DNA of 5,624 bases from Anaerolineaceae bacterium (GCA_028699715.1 JAQVUC010000089.1:1-5624); one strand, 5' to 3'. Counted from the first letter of the stretch, positions 1-5,624 are shown. Program-made: numbers and translations. Notes: generated from the letters alone by a model not told the origin.

Positions 1-1
1 C

Positions 2-748
2 ATCATGATTGGCGGCGTCAGCCCTTACACTTGCCTGGGTGGACGGGTGTTGTTTATGAACGGTACCCAAGGCGTGATCGGATTGGAACGTTTGGACAAA
101 GACGAAAAACCCAGCCTTGAAAAGATGTTTATCGACACCGGCGCTAGCTCCAAAGAAGATTGCAAAATCGGTGTTGGCGATGTCTGCGGATTTGAACGGC
201 CTTTCCTCGATTTAGGCAAGCGTTTGGTAGCCAAATCGATGGATGACCGGGTGGCCGTGGCAGTTGCCATCGAAGCGCTAAAGCGAATTGAAATCACTCC
301 CAATGAGATTTTCTTTGTGTTCAGCGTCCAGGAAGAAGTTGGTATCCGCGGCGCTATCACAGCCGCTTACGGCGTTGATCCTGAAGTCGGCATAGCTGTG
401 GATGTTACCCGCACTGGTGATACCCCCAAGAGCAACAAAATGGAAGTTGCCTTGGGTAAGGGTCCAGCCATCAAGGTGAGAGACTCCTCCTTCATAGCCG
501 ATCCAAAAGTTGTCAATTGGATGGTCCGTGAAGCCAAAGAGCAGGGAATGCCCTATCAGATGGAAGTTTTGGAAGCAGGCGGTACTGACGGCGCGGCTAT
601 CCAACGCACCCGGGCGGGAGTGCCTGCCGGCTGTCTTTCCATCCCTTGCCGCTACATCCACTCGCCCTCTGAAATGGTTGATCGTGAGGACTTGGAACAC
701 AGCGTGAGCTTGTTGAGTGCTTTGTTGAGTAAAGGCATCCAGCTTTAA
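2..748 (+). CDS. M42 family metallo-aminopeptidase, C-terminal part (5' end outside window)
   Basis: This is the C-terminal part of a dinuclear-metal aminopeptidase of the M42 family (TET/FrvX/CelM type). These cytosolic enzymes form large assemblies that trim N-terminal residues from peptides. Counting from the Met at base 5, I see the bridging Asp80 in SMDDR, catalytic Glu110 and metal ligand Glu111 in SVQEEVG, metal ligand Asp133 in AVDV, and the last ligand His219 in YIHSP. The spacings (30, 22 and 86 residues) match those known for TET peptidases. GGTDGAA near residue 192 is also typical. The first metal-ligand His should lie about 114 residues before Asp80, so roughly 100 residues are upstream of the window. 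The frame is open to base 2, so the ATG at base 5 is very probably an internal Met in the apical domain. It heads the visible same-strand run, 34 bases before the lipoprotein gene. The family assignment is firm; substrate preference cannot be read from sequence. Confidence 0.93.
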   Translation: MMIGGVSPYTCLGGRVLFMNGTQGVIGLERLDKDEKPSLEKMFIDTGASSKEDCKIGVGDVCGFERPFLDLGKRLVAKSMDDRVAVAVAIEALKRIEITPNEIFFVFSVQEEVGIRGAITAAYGVDPEVGIAVDVTRTGDTPKSNKMEVALGKGPAIKVRDSSFIADPKVVNWMVREAKEQGMPYQMEVLEAGGTDGAAIQRTRAGVPAGCLSIPCRYIHSPSEMVDREDLEHSVSLLSALLSKGIQL

Positions 749-782
749 AGATTAGCTCTCAAGATGCTTTACAATAAGGTCT

Positions 783-2123
783 ATGAAAAATAAGAAGCAT
801 CAATACCGCAAGGATGGACTAAAAAGGCTTGCATTGTCAGTTCTTTTACTGACAATGCTCACGCTTACAGCCTGTGAAAGTCTGCCTTTCGACTTAGACT
901 TACCCTGGGCTCTGCCCACTTCTGTAGTGCCAGAAAGCACGGAAGAACCTGAACAGGATCTGACGCCAAGCCCTGAAAATGAGACTGAGCTTACGGAAAC
1001 TCCCGCGTTGCCGCCTTCAAAGCTAATCCTCTGGCTGCCGCCGGCATTTGACCCCAATAATGAAAGCGAAGCGGGAACAATCCTGCAGGAGAAGTTAAAT
1101 CTCTTCGCTTTTGAGAACAAAATTGAAATCATTGTGCGTGTAAAATCGCAGACCGGCGCTGGCAGCCTGACGGATGCACTGACAGCAACCAAAGCGGCTG
1201 TGCCCGAAGTGCTGCCGGATCTGATCGCCCTCTCCGCGCCAGAACTTCAGCTGGCAGCAGAAAGAGACTTGATTTACCCTCACGAGGCTTTAACCCAGCT
1301 CTTGGATGAGAACGATTGGTATCCTTTTGGTCATCAACTGAGCGAAGCTGACGATCTTATCGTGGCTGTTCCGGCAATTGGCGATTCACTCTCCCTTGTT
1401 TATGACTCAGTCTATCCCTTCATCCCATCAGATGACTGGACCAATGTAAAGGGCAACTATGGTTATTTTGCCTTTGCGGCTGACGATCCGCAGGGAAAAT
1501 TCCTGCTGCTCCTGTATATGGCAGTTGGCGGAGAAGTGATGGACAGCCAGGGCTACGCGCTTCTGCAGGAAGAGCCGCTGATTGAGGCACTGCAAATTCT
1601 TAAAGATGGTCGGAATGCGCGTCACATTAGCAGCCTGTCATTGGGATTTCAAAACGAAAGCCAACCCTGGCAATCTTTTCTGGACCGCGCTTTGAATACC
1701 GCGGTAGTGCCGGTCAGTTTGGTTTTGACCGGTCTGGATGAAAGCAAAGATCAGCCTGATCCCGCTTTGACCCAACCCGATTTCAGTCTCGGCACCGGGT
1801 CAGCCTGGGCTTTGGGGAGCCCGGATCCTGCCAGGCAAGAATTAGCCTTGAAATTGCTGAGTCAATTATCTGAAACAGAATTTTTAGCCAGGTGGAGTGA
1901 AGCCATGGGTAAACTCCCAGCCAGACCTTCTGCCTTGGGCTATTGGACCCATCCCACCCTGAAACCCGCTTTGGAAGTGATTGCTCAAAATGTGGAGCTC
2001 TATCCTCCTGAAGATATTTTAAACAAACTTGGTCCCATCCTCAGGAATGCTACCCTGCTGATATTACGAGATAACGCCAGCGTCAGTGAAACTGCCCGTT
2101 TGGCTGTTGAGAGCGTGAAATAA
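783..2123 (+). CDS. Lipoprotein resembling ABC transporter extracellular solute-binding proteins
   Basis: A 446-residue secreted lipoprotein. Residues 1-15 are Lys/Arg-rich, 16-30 are hydrophobic, and the lipobox L28-T-A-C31 places the lipidated Cys at 31. An acidic Pro/Thr/Glu-rich spacer (about 43-79) follows, then a globular domain from the KLILWLPP strand onward. The late segment (about 337-385: SAWALGSPDPARQ, then a helix and GKLPARPSAL) has the character of family 1 solute-binding proteins, where a helix pair precedes a G-x-x-P-A element. The protein therefore probably sits on the outer face of the membrane and binds a small ligand, perhaps a sugar or peptide. The start at 783 has AAGG at 776-779 only 3 bases upstream, an unusually short spacing. 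No permease or ATPase gene adjoins it. The next gene starts 2 bases after the stop and encodes a two-TM protein. The codons for the signal peptide contain a perfect 11-bp inverted repeat. Similarity to binding proteins is by motif and pattern only, so a non-transport sensor or scaffold role is possible. Confidence 0.8.
   Translation: MKNKKHQYRKDGLKRLALSVLLLTMLTLTACESLPFDLDLPWALPTSVVPESTEEPEQDLTPSPENETELTETPALPPSKLILWLPPAFDPNNESEAGTILQEKLNLFAFENKIEIIVRVKSQTGAGSLTDALTATKAAVPEVLPDLIALSAPELQLAAERDLIYPHEALTQLLDENDWYPFGHQLSEADDLIVAVPAIGDSLSLVYDSVYPFIPSDDWTNVKGNYGYFAFAADDPQGKFLLLLYMAVGGEVMDSQGYALLQEEPLIEALQILKDGRNARHISSLSLGFQNESQPWQSFLDRALNTAVVPVSLVLTGLDESKDQPDPALTQPDFSLGTGSAWALGSPDPARQELALKLLSQLSETEFLARWSEAMGKLPARPSALGYWTHPTLKPALEVIAQNVELYPPEDILNKLGPILRNATLLILRDNASVSETARLAVESVK
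831..858. repeat. Perfect 11-bp inverted repeat inside the signal-peptide codons
   Basis: GCATTGTCAGT at 831-841 and its exact complement ACTGACAATGC at 848-858 enclose a 6-base loop (842-847). This is seen directly. It lies in codons 17-26 of the lipoprotein gene, 48 bases after the start codon. Read on the minus strand, the stem is followed after a few bases by a run of five T, so it has terminator-like form in the antisense direction. No T-run follows on the plus strand. Whether it has a function is not known. Confidence 0.7.
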
Positions 2124-2125
2124 AG

Positions 2126-2467
2126 ATGGAAGAAAAAGATTCTTCCCCCGTTAGCACCAGAAAAAACTCCAGAGGAGTTGTTGGAACTGTGATCGTGCTG
2201 GCTGTCATGGCGCTTGCCCTGATCGTTTTTGTGATGATCAATGAACGAACCCCGCTAGTAGAATTAGTTTCGCAAACCCAGACCGCCCAGGTGCAGGACG
2301 CGCTGCTTTTGTCTACAATGGTCCCCTGTGAAGACCCTGAAATTGACCCCGTTCCGATCAATCCGGTTGTCAATGTGAATGGAATCGTGATCATGGGAGG
2401 TGCCTTGGTGCTGATTGTGCTGGCAGCGGTCTTGAGGGAAGCTTTATTGACTCGTAAGGAGCCATAG
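2126..2467 (+). CDS. Small protein with two membrane segments, unknown function
   Basis: A 113-residue protein that I do not recognise as a named family. It has a short charged N-terminus (1-17), a first hydrophobic segment at about 18-38, a middle loop of about 45 residues (39-84) and a second hydrophobic segment at about 86-103. A basic tail ends in LLTRKEP. Positive charges lie just before TM1 (TRKNSR) and after TM2 (R104, R110, K111). By the positive-inside rule both ends would be cytoplasmic and the loop external. The loop carries one Cys (68) and an acidic/Pro stretch (CEDPEIDPVP). The gene starts 2 bases after the lipoprotein stop with no clear ribosome site, which suggests translational coupling. 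Facing the outside next to a lipoprotein, it could anchor or partner that protein, but this is inference from position. Its initiation context and tight packing support a real gene. Confidence 0.75.
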   Translation: MEEKDSSPVSTRKNSRGVVGTVIVLAVMALALIVFVMINERTPLVELVSQTQTAQVQDALLLSTMVPCEDPEIDPVPINPVVNVNGIVIMGGALVLIVLAAVLREALLTRKEP

Positions 2468-2475
2468 GTTTTTTG

Positions 2476-3612
2476 ATGAATCGAATTGAATATTTTCAAG
2501 AACAATTGAACAGCTCAACTATGGATGCTGTGGTGATCAACCCTGGTGCCAGCCTGAAGTATCTGACAGGCTTGGATTTCCATTTGATGGAACGCCCGGT
2601 CATCCTTTTTATTTCCAAGCGGGATAAACCGAGGATCATCCTGCCCAAACTTGAAGTGGCAAAACTTGAAGACTTGGATTCGGAGATCCAACCTTATTTA
2701 TTTGGGGACGATCCCAGCCAATGGGGGTTGGTCTTTCAGGAAGCTTTGGCTGCTTTTCAAGGCAAAGCCTTGCGCGTAGGTGTGGAACCAACACGTTTGA
2801 GATTTTTGGAGCTTTCGTTTTTACGACAGGTTCTCCCGCAAGCCGATTTTATTGATGGCAGCGCTTTGTTTTCAGGTCTGCGTATGCACAAGGACGAAAA
2901 TGAAATCAAGAAAATGCGGAGAGCGGCTGAAATCGCTGAAAACGCATTGCTGGCAACCTTGCGCAAAGTCAGAATAGGACAGACAGAAAAAGAGATCGCG
3001 GCGGAGTTGTTGATCCAACTCTACCAACACGGTTCCGACCAGGAATTGCCTTTTGCGCCAATCGTCTCCACTGGTCCCAACAGCGCCAATCCGCATGCTT
3101 CTCCAACTGACAGAAAACTTGCTGAGGGAGACCTGCTGCTGATCGACTGGGGGGCAAGCTTTGAGGGGTACGCCTCTGATATAACGCGCTGTTTCTATTT
3201 GGAAAATTTACCTGATCGGATGCGGGATGTCGCCGAAACCGTTCAAAGAGCCAATCATTACGCGGTCTCGGCTGGAAAAATGGGAATGAAGGCTGGCGAG
3301 ATCGACCACATTGCCCGGCAGGAAATCGAAGAGAGCGGTTATGGGGACTATTTTTTCCATCGCACAGGCCACGGTCTGGGCATGGAAGCCCACGAACCTC
3401 CCTTCATTTTCGCGGATAATGATCAAATCCTGGAAAAAGGCATGGTCTTTACGGTTGAGCCCGGCATCTATTTGCCCGGTGAAGGTGGTGTCAGGATCGA
3501 GGATGATGTTGTTGTCACTGAAGAAGGTTTGCTGAGCCTGACCTCACTGCCCAGGGAAGTAATGACAATCGACCGCTACCTGAAACTAATGGATCTGTTT
3601 ACCAACCTATGA
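2476..3612 (+). CDS. M24 family Xaa-Pro peptidase (PepQ/PepP-like)
   Basis: A 378-residue cytosolic metallopeptidase of the creatinase/prolidase fold that cleaves Xaa-Pro bonds in di- or short peptides. An N-terminal creatinase-like domain (about 2-128) precedes the pita-bread catalytic domain (about 140-370). All five metal ligands are visible: Asp224 (LIDWGA), Asp235 (SDITR), His299 (RTGHGLG), Glu328 (VEPGIY) and Glu342 (RIEDD). The extra catalytic-site histidines are His207 (NPHAS) and His306 (EAHEPP). Length is normal for bacterial prolidase-type members. The start is ambiguous: AAGGAG at 2456-2461, overlapping the end of the upstream gene, is 14 bases from the ATG at 2476 and 11 bases from a TTG at 2473. 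I chose the ATG. The 3' end overlaps the next gene by ATGA. Prolidase and aminopeptidase P cannot be told apart here, but with the M42 gene upstream it fits peptide degradation. Confidence 0.93.
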   Translation: MNRIEYFQEQLNSSTMDAVVINPGASLKYLTGLDFHLMERPVILFISKRDKPRIILPKLEVAKLEDLDSEIQPYLFGDDPSQWGLVFQEALAAFQGKALRVGVEPTRLRFLELSFLRQVLPQADFIDGSALFSGLRMHKDENEIKKMRRAAEIAENALLATLRKVRIGQTEKEIAAELLIQLYQHGSDQELPFAPIVSTGPNSANPHASPTDRKLAEGDLLLIDWGASFEGYASDITRCFYLENLPDRMRDVAETVQRANHYAVSAGKMGMKAGEIDHIARQEIEESGYGDYFFHRTGHGLGMEAHEPPFIFADNDQILEKGMVFTVEPGIYLPGEGGVRIEDDVVVTEEGLLSLTSLPREVMTIDRYLKLMDLFTNL

Positions 3613-4262
3613 TGAACGTAAGCTATGAAACCTTGACCATCGGCCCGATGGGTAATAACATCTACTTCCTAATTGATGAGGACAGCAAAGATTGTGTCAT
3701 CATCGATCCGGGCTTCCGCCCGAAAACCCAATTGGATTTTATTCAGGAACACGGCTGGAATTTGCGTCAGATCTGGATTACCCATGGGCATTACGACCAC
3801 ACCGCCGGGGTCAAGACCATCAGCGAAGCTTTTAAACCCAACATCCCCATTGCCATGCACCCCGTAAGTTTTAATTGGGCTAAAGAGAACCCTTCAGATC
3901 TGGAATTTGGCGTTTCGGTCGATGATGTCCCCAGGGTGGACATCCCTCTCCTGCAAGGTAAATGGTTGAGCATCGATCCGGATAGCTCTGAAAAAGTGGT
4001 TGAGGTCAGGGATATCTCCGGGCACAACCCCGGTTCGGTTTTGTTTTATTGCCCCTGTTTGAAAATTGCCGTGGTAGGGGACGCGATTTTCAAAGAAAGT
4101 ATTGGAAGGACCGACTTTCCGGGCAGTGACCACGCCTTGTTGCTCAAGAATATTCGCGAACAGGTTTACACGCTTCCTGATGATACAGTTTTGTTACCAG
4201 GGCACCTGGGACCAACCACAGTCGGGCACGAGAAGCGCTTCAATCCATTTGTAAGAGCCTAA
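3609..4262 (+). CDS. Metallo-beta-lactamase-fold hydrolase, short glyoxalase-II-like (YcbL type)
   Basis: A 217-residue cytosolic hydrolase of the metallo-beta-lactamase superfamily. The metal site is complete: His59, His61, Asp63 and His64 in THGHYDH, His139 in SGHNPGS, bridging Asp158 in VVGDAIF, and His199 in LPGHLGPTT. The GRTDFPG stretch at 166-172 is characteristic of the short glyoxalase-II-like/YcbL group. These lack the C-terminal substrate-binding domain of full glyoxalase II, in keeping with the length here. Family members hydrolyse thioesters such as S-lactoylglutathione or related acyl-thiols; the real substrate here is unknown. The ATG at 3609 overlaps the stop of the upstream peptidase (ATGA) and no ribosome site is visible, so translation is probably coupled. 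An ATG at 3612 is an equally usable start. It is the last gene of the plus-strand run and faces the following gene tail to tail. Confidence 0.92.
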   Translation: MMNVSYETLTIGPMGNNIYFLIDEDSKDCVIIDPGFRPKTQLDFIQEHGWNLRQIWITHGHYDHTAGVKTISEAFKPNIPIAMHPVSFNWAKENPSDLEFGVSVDDVPRVDIPLLQGKWLSIDPDSSEKVVEVRDISGHNPGSVLFYCPCLKIAVVGDAIFKESIGRTDFPGSDHALLLKNIREQVYTLPDDTVLLPGHLGPTTVGHEKRFNPFVRA

Positions 4263-4281
4263 CCTAATTTCTTTTTGACAC

Positions 4282-4300
4282 CGCAAGCCTGATGGTTGCG
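4282..4300. terminator. Weak hairpin in the convergent gap, possible terminator
   Basis: CGCAA at 4282-4286 pairs with TTGCG at 4296-4300. CC at 4288-4289 pairs with GG at 4294-4295 after one bulged base, leaving a TGAT loop. A run of five T lies on the left side (4272-4276) and only TGTTTATT follows on the right, so neither strand shows a proper stem plus U-tract. It sits between two converging genes, 20 bases after the hydrolase stop and 6 bases from the end of the minus-strand gene. A terminator role is therefore plausible by position only. Confidence 0.3.
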
Positions 4301-4305
4301 CCTGT

Positions 4306-4935
4306 TTATTCAGGCATTTCCAAGCCGCCGCTTGCAGCCATCCAATCCACAATACTTTCAACAGCCTTGGGGATATCATTGTCGCTCACATCCACCCGCA
4401 AAACCGGCAGGAGCGAACGACTGACAAATTCTTCAAATACATCCTGTTCGCGTTTGAACTGCTCCAGGTCGTCATATTGTTTGGGATTTCCGGAAACTTT
4501 CAGGCGTTCTTCACGGGCGGCGGCAAATGACTCGGTTGAGCGGGTGCAGAAAATCAGGCGAAAATTGAGCGGAAGCAGCCGTTCTTCCAGCCAGGTAAAG
4601 TCAAAGTCTTTTCCGTAACTTAGATGCTGCACTACTTGGGTGGAAATATGAAAACGATCTATCACCCAGGAATAATAGCGATTGAGCTCAAACAGCTTTA
4701 CCCAGGTCTGGTAGCTTTCCATTGCCTGGGCTTCTTCTTCGGGGGCAAAATTGATCAAACCTCGCCCCCAGGGGTAATTGGTGAAAGTGCACCATTCAGC
4801 CGAAATCAAGGGTGAATGATAGCGATATTTGCGCGGACCGGTGAACCGGGGGTGCTCGTTCAGTTCGAAGGCGATCTCCGTTTTGAAGGTCAACCTGGTT
4901 CCTTCCAGGATCACTTTTGGGGTTAGTTTGGACAT
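4306..4935 (-). CDS. Thymidylate/deoxynucleoside-kinase-like protein with altered Walker A
   Basis: A 209-residue protein with the outline of a thymidylate-kinase-like P-loop fold. Strand 1 plus P-loop position: VILEGTRLTFKTEIAFEL (8-25), where E-G-x4-[G]-K-T is recognisable but the invariant Gly is Phe17. A strand ending in WVIDRFHIST (90-99) matches the DR(Y/F) motif. A further strand, RLIFCTRS (126-133), precedes a LID-like AAREERL (139-145). The C-terminal half ends with a helix, AVESIVDWM. With Phe in the phosphate loop, normal ATP binding is doubtful, although Lys18 and Thr19 remain. The start at 4935 is preferred over 4962 because AAGAGG lies 6 bases upstream. A transcript from the best promoter would also begin near 4965, leaving almost no leader for the upstream ATG. 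The gene converges with the hydrolase gene and diverges from the ABC ATPase gene, sharing a regulatory region with the latter. It could be a degenerate kinase, a nucleotide-binding regulator, or an unrelated protein; the fold assignment is moderate. Confidence 0.75.
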   Translation of the reverse strand: MSKLTPKVILEGTRLTFKTEIAFELNEHPRFTGPRKYRYHSPLISAEWCTFTNYPWGRGLINFAPEEEAQAMESYQTWVKLFELNRYYSWVIDRFHISTQVVQHLSYGKDFDFTWLEERLLPLNFRLIFCTRSTESFAAAREERLKVSGNPKQYDDLEQFKREQDVFEEFVSRSLLPVLRVDVSDNDIPKAVESIVDWMAASGGLEMPE

Positions 4936-4941
4936 TTTATA

Positions 4942-4947
4942 CCTCTT
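4942..4947 (-). promoter_or_regulatory. Ribosome binding site deciding the kinase-like gene start
   Basis: On the minus strand AAGAGG precedes the ATG at 4935 by 6 bases, a normal spacing. The in-frame ATG at 4962 has no comparable site, so this favours the shorter 209-residue product. Confidence 0.65.
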
Positions 4948-4971
4948 GACTGCGATGATCACCCTGCTTGG

Positions 4972-5000
4972 CTTATTGCTTGACTATGCTCATTAGTCAA
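4972..5000 (-). promoter_or_regulatory. Promoter for the kinase-like gene
   Basis: Reading the minus strand, TTGACT (plus 4995-5000) matches the -35 consensus at five of six bases. After 17 bases, AATAAG (plus 4972-4977) matches the -10 consensus at four of six. Transcription would start near 4965, giving a leader of about 30 bases to the ATG at 4935. The -35 box is one arm of an inverted repeat, so a bound repressor would block it. Confidence 0.55.
4980..5000. promoter_or_regulatory. Perfect 7-bp inverted repeat, likely operator
   Basis: TTGACTA (4980-4986) and TAGTCAA (4994-5000) are exact reverse complements separated by 7 bases, a total of 21 bp. Arm centres are 14 bases apart. The repeat covers the -35 box and most of the spacer of the minus-strand promoter. 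This size and position suit a dimeric repressor of the winged-helix or TetR kind; no regulator gene is in the window. As RNA it would be only an AT-rich 7-bp stem. Confidence 0.5.
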
Positions 5001-5079
5001 TTTTAATCTTTTCTAAATTTTCTGGGAGTAGCAATGATGATGTTTCACTAAAATTTTGCCTCTATCCCAATGACCATGC

Positions 5080-5111
5080 AAAACCTCAAAGCAATTCGTA
5101 ATTTGAGTTTT
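5080..5111. repeat. Imperfect inverted repeat upstream of the ABC ATPase promoter
   Basis: AAAACCTCAAA (5080-5090) matches the complement of TTTGAGTTTT (5102-5111) apart from one extra C, with an 11-base centre. Its middle lies roughly 60 bases before the start of transcription expected from the TATAAT at 5144, a distance at which activators often bind. The arms are AT-rich, so chance is a real alternative. Confidence 0.3.
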
Positions 5112-5143
5112 CAAAAGACCTCACCGTAAAATCAAGCTGGGAA

Positions 5144-5149
5144 TATAAT
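5144..5149 (+). promoter_or_regulatory. -10 box (TATAAT) for the ABC ATPase gene
   Basis: A perfect TATAAT lies 41 bases before the ATG at 5191. The -35 region at normal spacing (near 5120-5126, CTCACCG) matches poorly and there is no TGn extension. If real, the promoter is weak or needs an activator. Confidence 0.45.
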
Positions 5150-5190
5150 AAGCAGATTCGTTTTAAACATACCCACAATCGGAGTATCTC

Positions 5191-5624
5191 ATGGATAGTA
5201 TTGAAGTGAAAGATCTGACCAAGTATTATAGAAAATCCCGAGGGATAGAAGAGCTAAGCTTTTCAGTCCGGCAGGGCGAGATTTTTGGCTTTATTGGACC
5301 GAACGGAGCAGGCAAATCAACCACCATCCGCCTCTTACTTTCTCTGATCCATCCCACGGCGGGGGAAGCCTTCATTTTTGGTAAAGACGTCACCAAAGAT
5401 GGTCCGGATATTCGCAAGGATATCGGATATTTGCCCTCAGAGGTCTTTTACTATGACAATATGCGGGTGGCTGACCTGCTGAATTATTCAGCCAGCTTTT
5501 ATCCAGGCGATCACAAAAAACGCATTGATTATCTGGCTGGGGTGATGGAGCTGGATATGAAGCGCAAGATCCACGACCTCTCTTATGGCAACAAGAAGAA
5601 AGTGGGCATTGTGCAAGGGCTGCT
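5191..5624 (+). CDS. ABC-2-type transporter ATP-binding protein, N-terminal part (runs off the window)
   Basis: The first 144 residues of an ABC ATPase of the CcmA/BcrA type, which would power an ABC-2 membrane exporter on the cytoplasmic face. The Walker A GPNGAGKST is at 36-44. The Q-loop region reads IGYLPSE (78-84), with Glu84 where most ABC proteins have Gln. The signature reads LSYGN (130-134) followed by KKKVGIVQ, the pattern of this exporter subfamily rather than LSGGQ. Walker B and the switch His lie beyond the window; these proteins are usually 230-310 residues long. The start is well supported by GGAG at 5181-5184, 6 bases before the ATG. A partner permease is expected downstream. 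In this subfamily a GntR or TetR regulator is often adjacent, but none is visible here. It is transcribed away from the kinase-like gene across a 255-base shared region. Confidence 0.93.
   Translation, partial: MDSIEVKDLTKYYRKSRGIEELSFSVRQGEIFGFIGPNGAGKSTTIRLLLSLIHPTAGEAFIFGKDVTKDGPDIRKDIGYLPSEVFYYDNMRVADLLNYSASFYPGDHKKRIDYLAGVMELDMKRKIHDLSYGNKKKVGIVQGL

Noticed and set aside
278..700. Minus-strand 140-codon open frame inside the M42 gene
   Set aside because: It lies wholly opposite conserved catalytic motifs of the peptidase and shows no recognisable domain.
2083..2505. Minus-strand 140-codon open frame opposite the two-TM gene
   Set aside because: It spans the ends of three packed plus-strand genes. 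The Ser/Thr/Ile-rich product is typical of a reverse-strand reading of hydrophobic codons.
4292..4815. Plus-strand open frames opposite the kinase-like gene (4292-4618, 4624-4815)
   Set aside because: They are antisense to a gene with recognisable motifs, a promoter and a ribosome site. Their own products are Ser/Arg-rich or featureless, as expected for shadow frames.
4980..5011. Inverted repeat followed by T-rich sequence, read as a plus-strand terminator
   Set aside because: The stem is only 7 bp and AT-rich, and no plus-strand gene ends nearby. Its overlap with a promoter makes an operator more likely.
5024..5051. GGGAG followed by a five-codon frame ATG ATG ATG TTT CAC TAA, like a leader peptide
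   Set aside because: There is no promoter upstream in the right direction and no following attenuator structure. Such short frames are common by chance.
5070..5129. Short plus-strand frame of 19 codons (MTMQNLKA...) in the divergent intergenic region
   Set aside because: No ribosome site before it, and it lies upstream of the only recognisable plus-strand -10 box, so it is probably not transcribed. It also overlaps the inverted repeat.
1..5624. CRISPR arrays, tRNA/rRNA genes, insertion sequences, phage or toxin-antitoxin genes
   Set aside because: I saw no regularly spaced repeats, RNA gene hallmarks, transposase or integrase motifs, or terminal repeats.

Overview
The window looks like an ordinary bacterial chromosome segment, with a dense run of same-strand genes followed by a convergent/divergent pair. 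A lipobox-type signal peptide shows it is bacterial. The mix of genes would suit an anaerobic, peptide-using Chloroflexota (Anaerolineae-type) bacterium: an M42 aminopeptidase, a solute-binding lipoprotein with a Pro/Thr/Glu-rich spacer, an M24 Xaa-Pro peptidase, a short glyoxalase-II-like hydrolase and a thymidylate-kinase-like protein. That placement is inferred from protein style only; no rRNA or other marker is present.

Region 1 (2-4262, + strand) holds five genes that are probably co-transcribed. They are the C-terminal part of an M42 metallo-aminopeptidase, a lipoprotein of the ABC solute-binding type, a 113-residue protein with two membrane segments, an M24 Xaa-Pro peptidase, and a small metallo-beta-lactamase-fold hydrolase. 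The gaps are 34, 2 and 8 bases and then a 4-base ATGA overlap, so no room is left for internal terminators. Two peptidases flank the lipoprotein/membrane pair. A peptide-handling theme is possible, but no permease or ABC ATPase gene lies in this run.

Region 2 (4263-4935) begins with a short convergent gap holding a weak hairpin. A minus-strand gene follows. Its product resembles thymidylate/deoxynucleoside kinases but has Phe in place of the invariant Gly of the Walker A motif (GTRLTFKT).

Region 3 (4936-5190) is a divergent intergenic region. It has a good minus-strand promoter that overlaps a perfect 7-7-7 inverted repeat (TTGACTA-N7-TAGTCAA), and a TATAAT box for the plus-strand gene. A second, imperfect inverted repeat lies upstream of that box.

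Region 4 (5191-5624) is the N-terminal 144 residues of an ABC-2-type exporter ATPase, cut by the window edge.

I see no tRNA, rRNA, CRISPR, insertion sequence or phage gene. The best candidates for something new are the altered P-loop protein, the operator-like repeat in its promoter, and the orphan lipoprotein plus two-TM pair. None amounts to a demonstrated new system.
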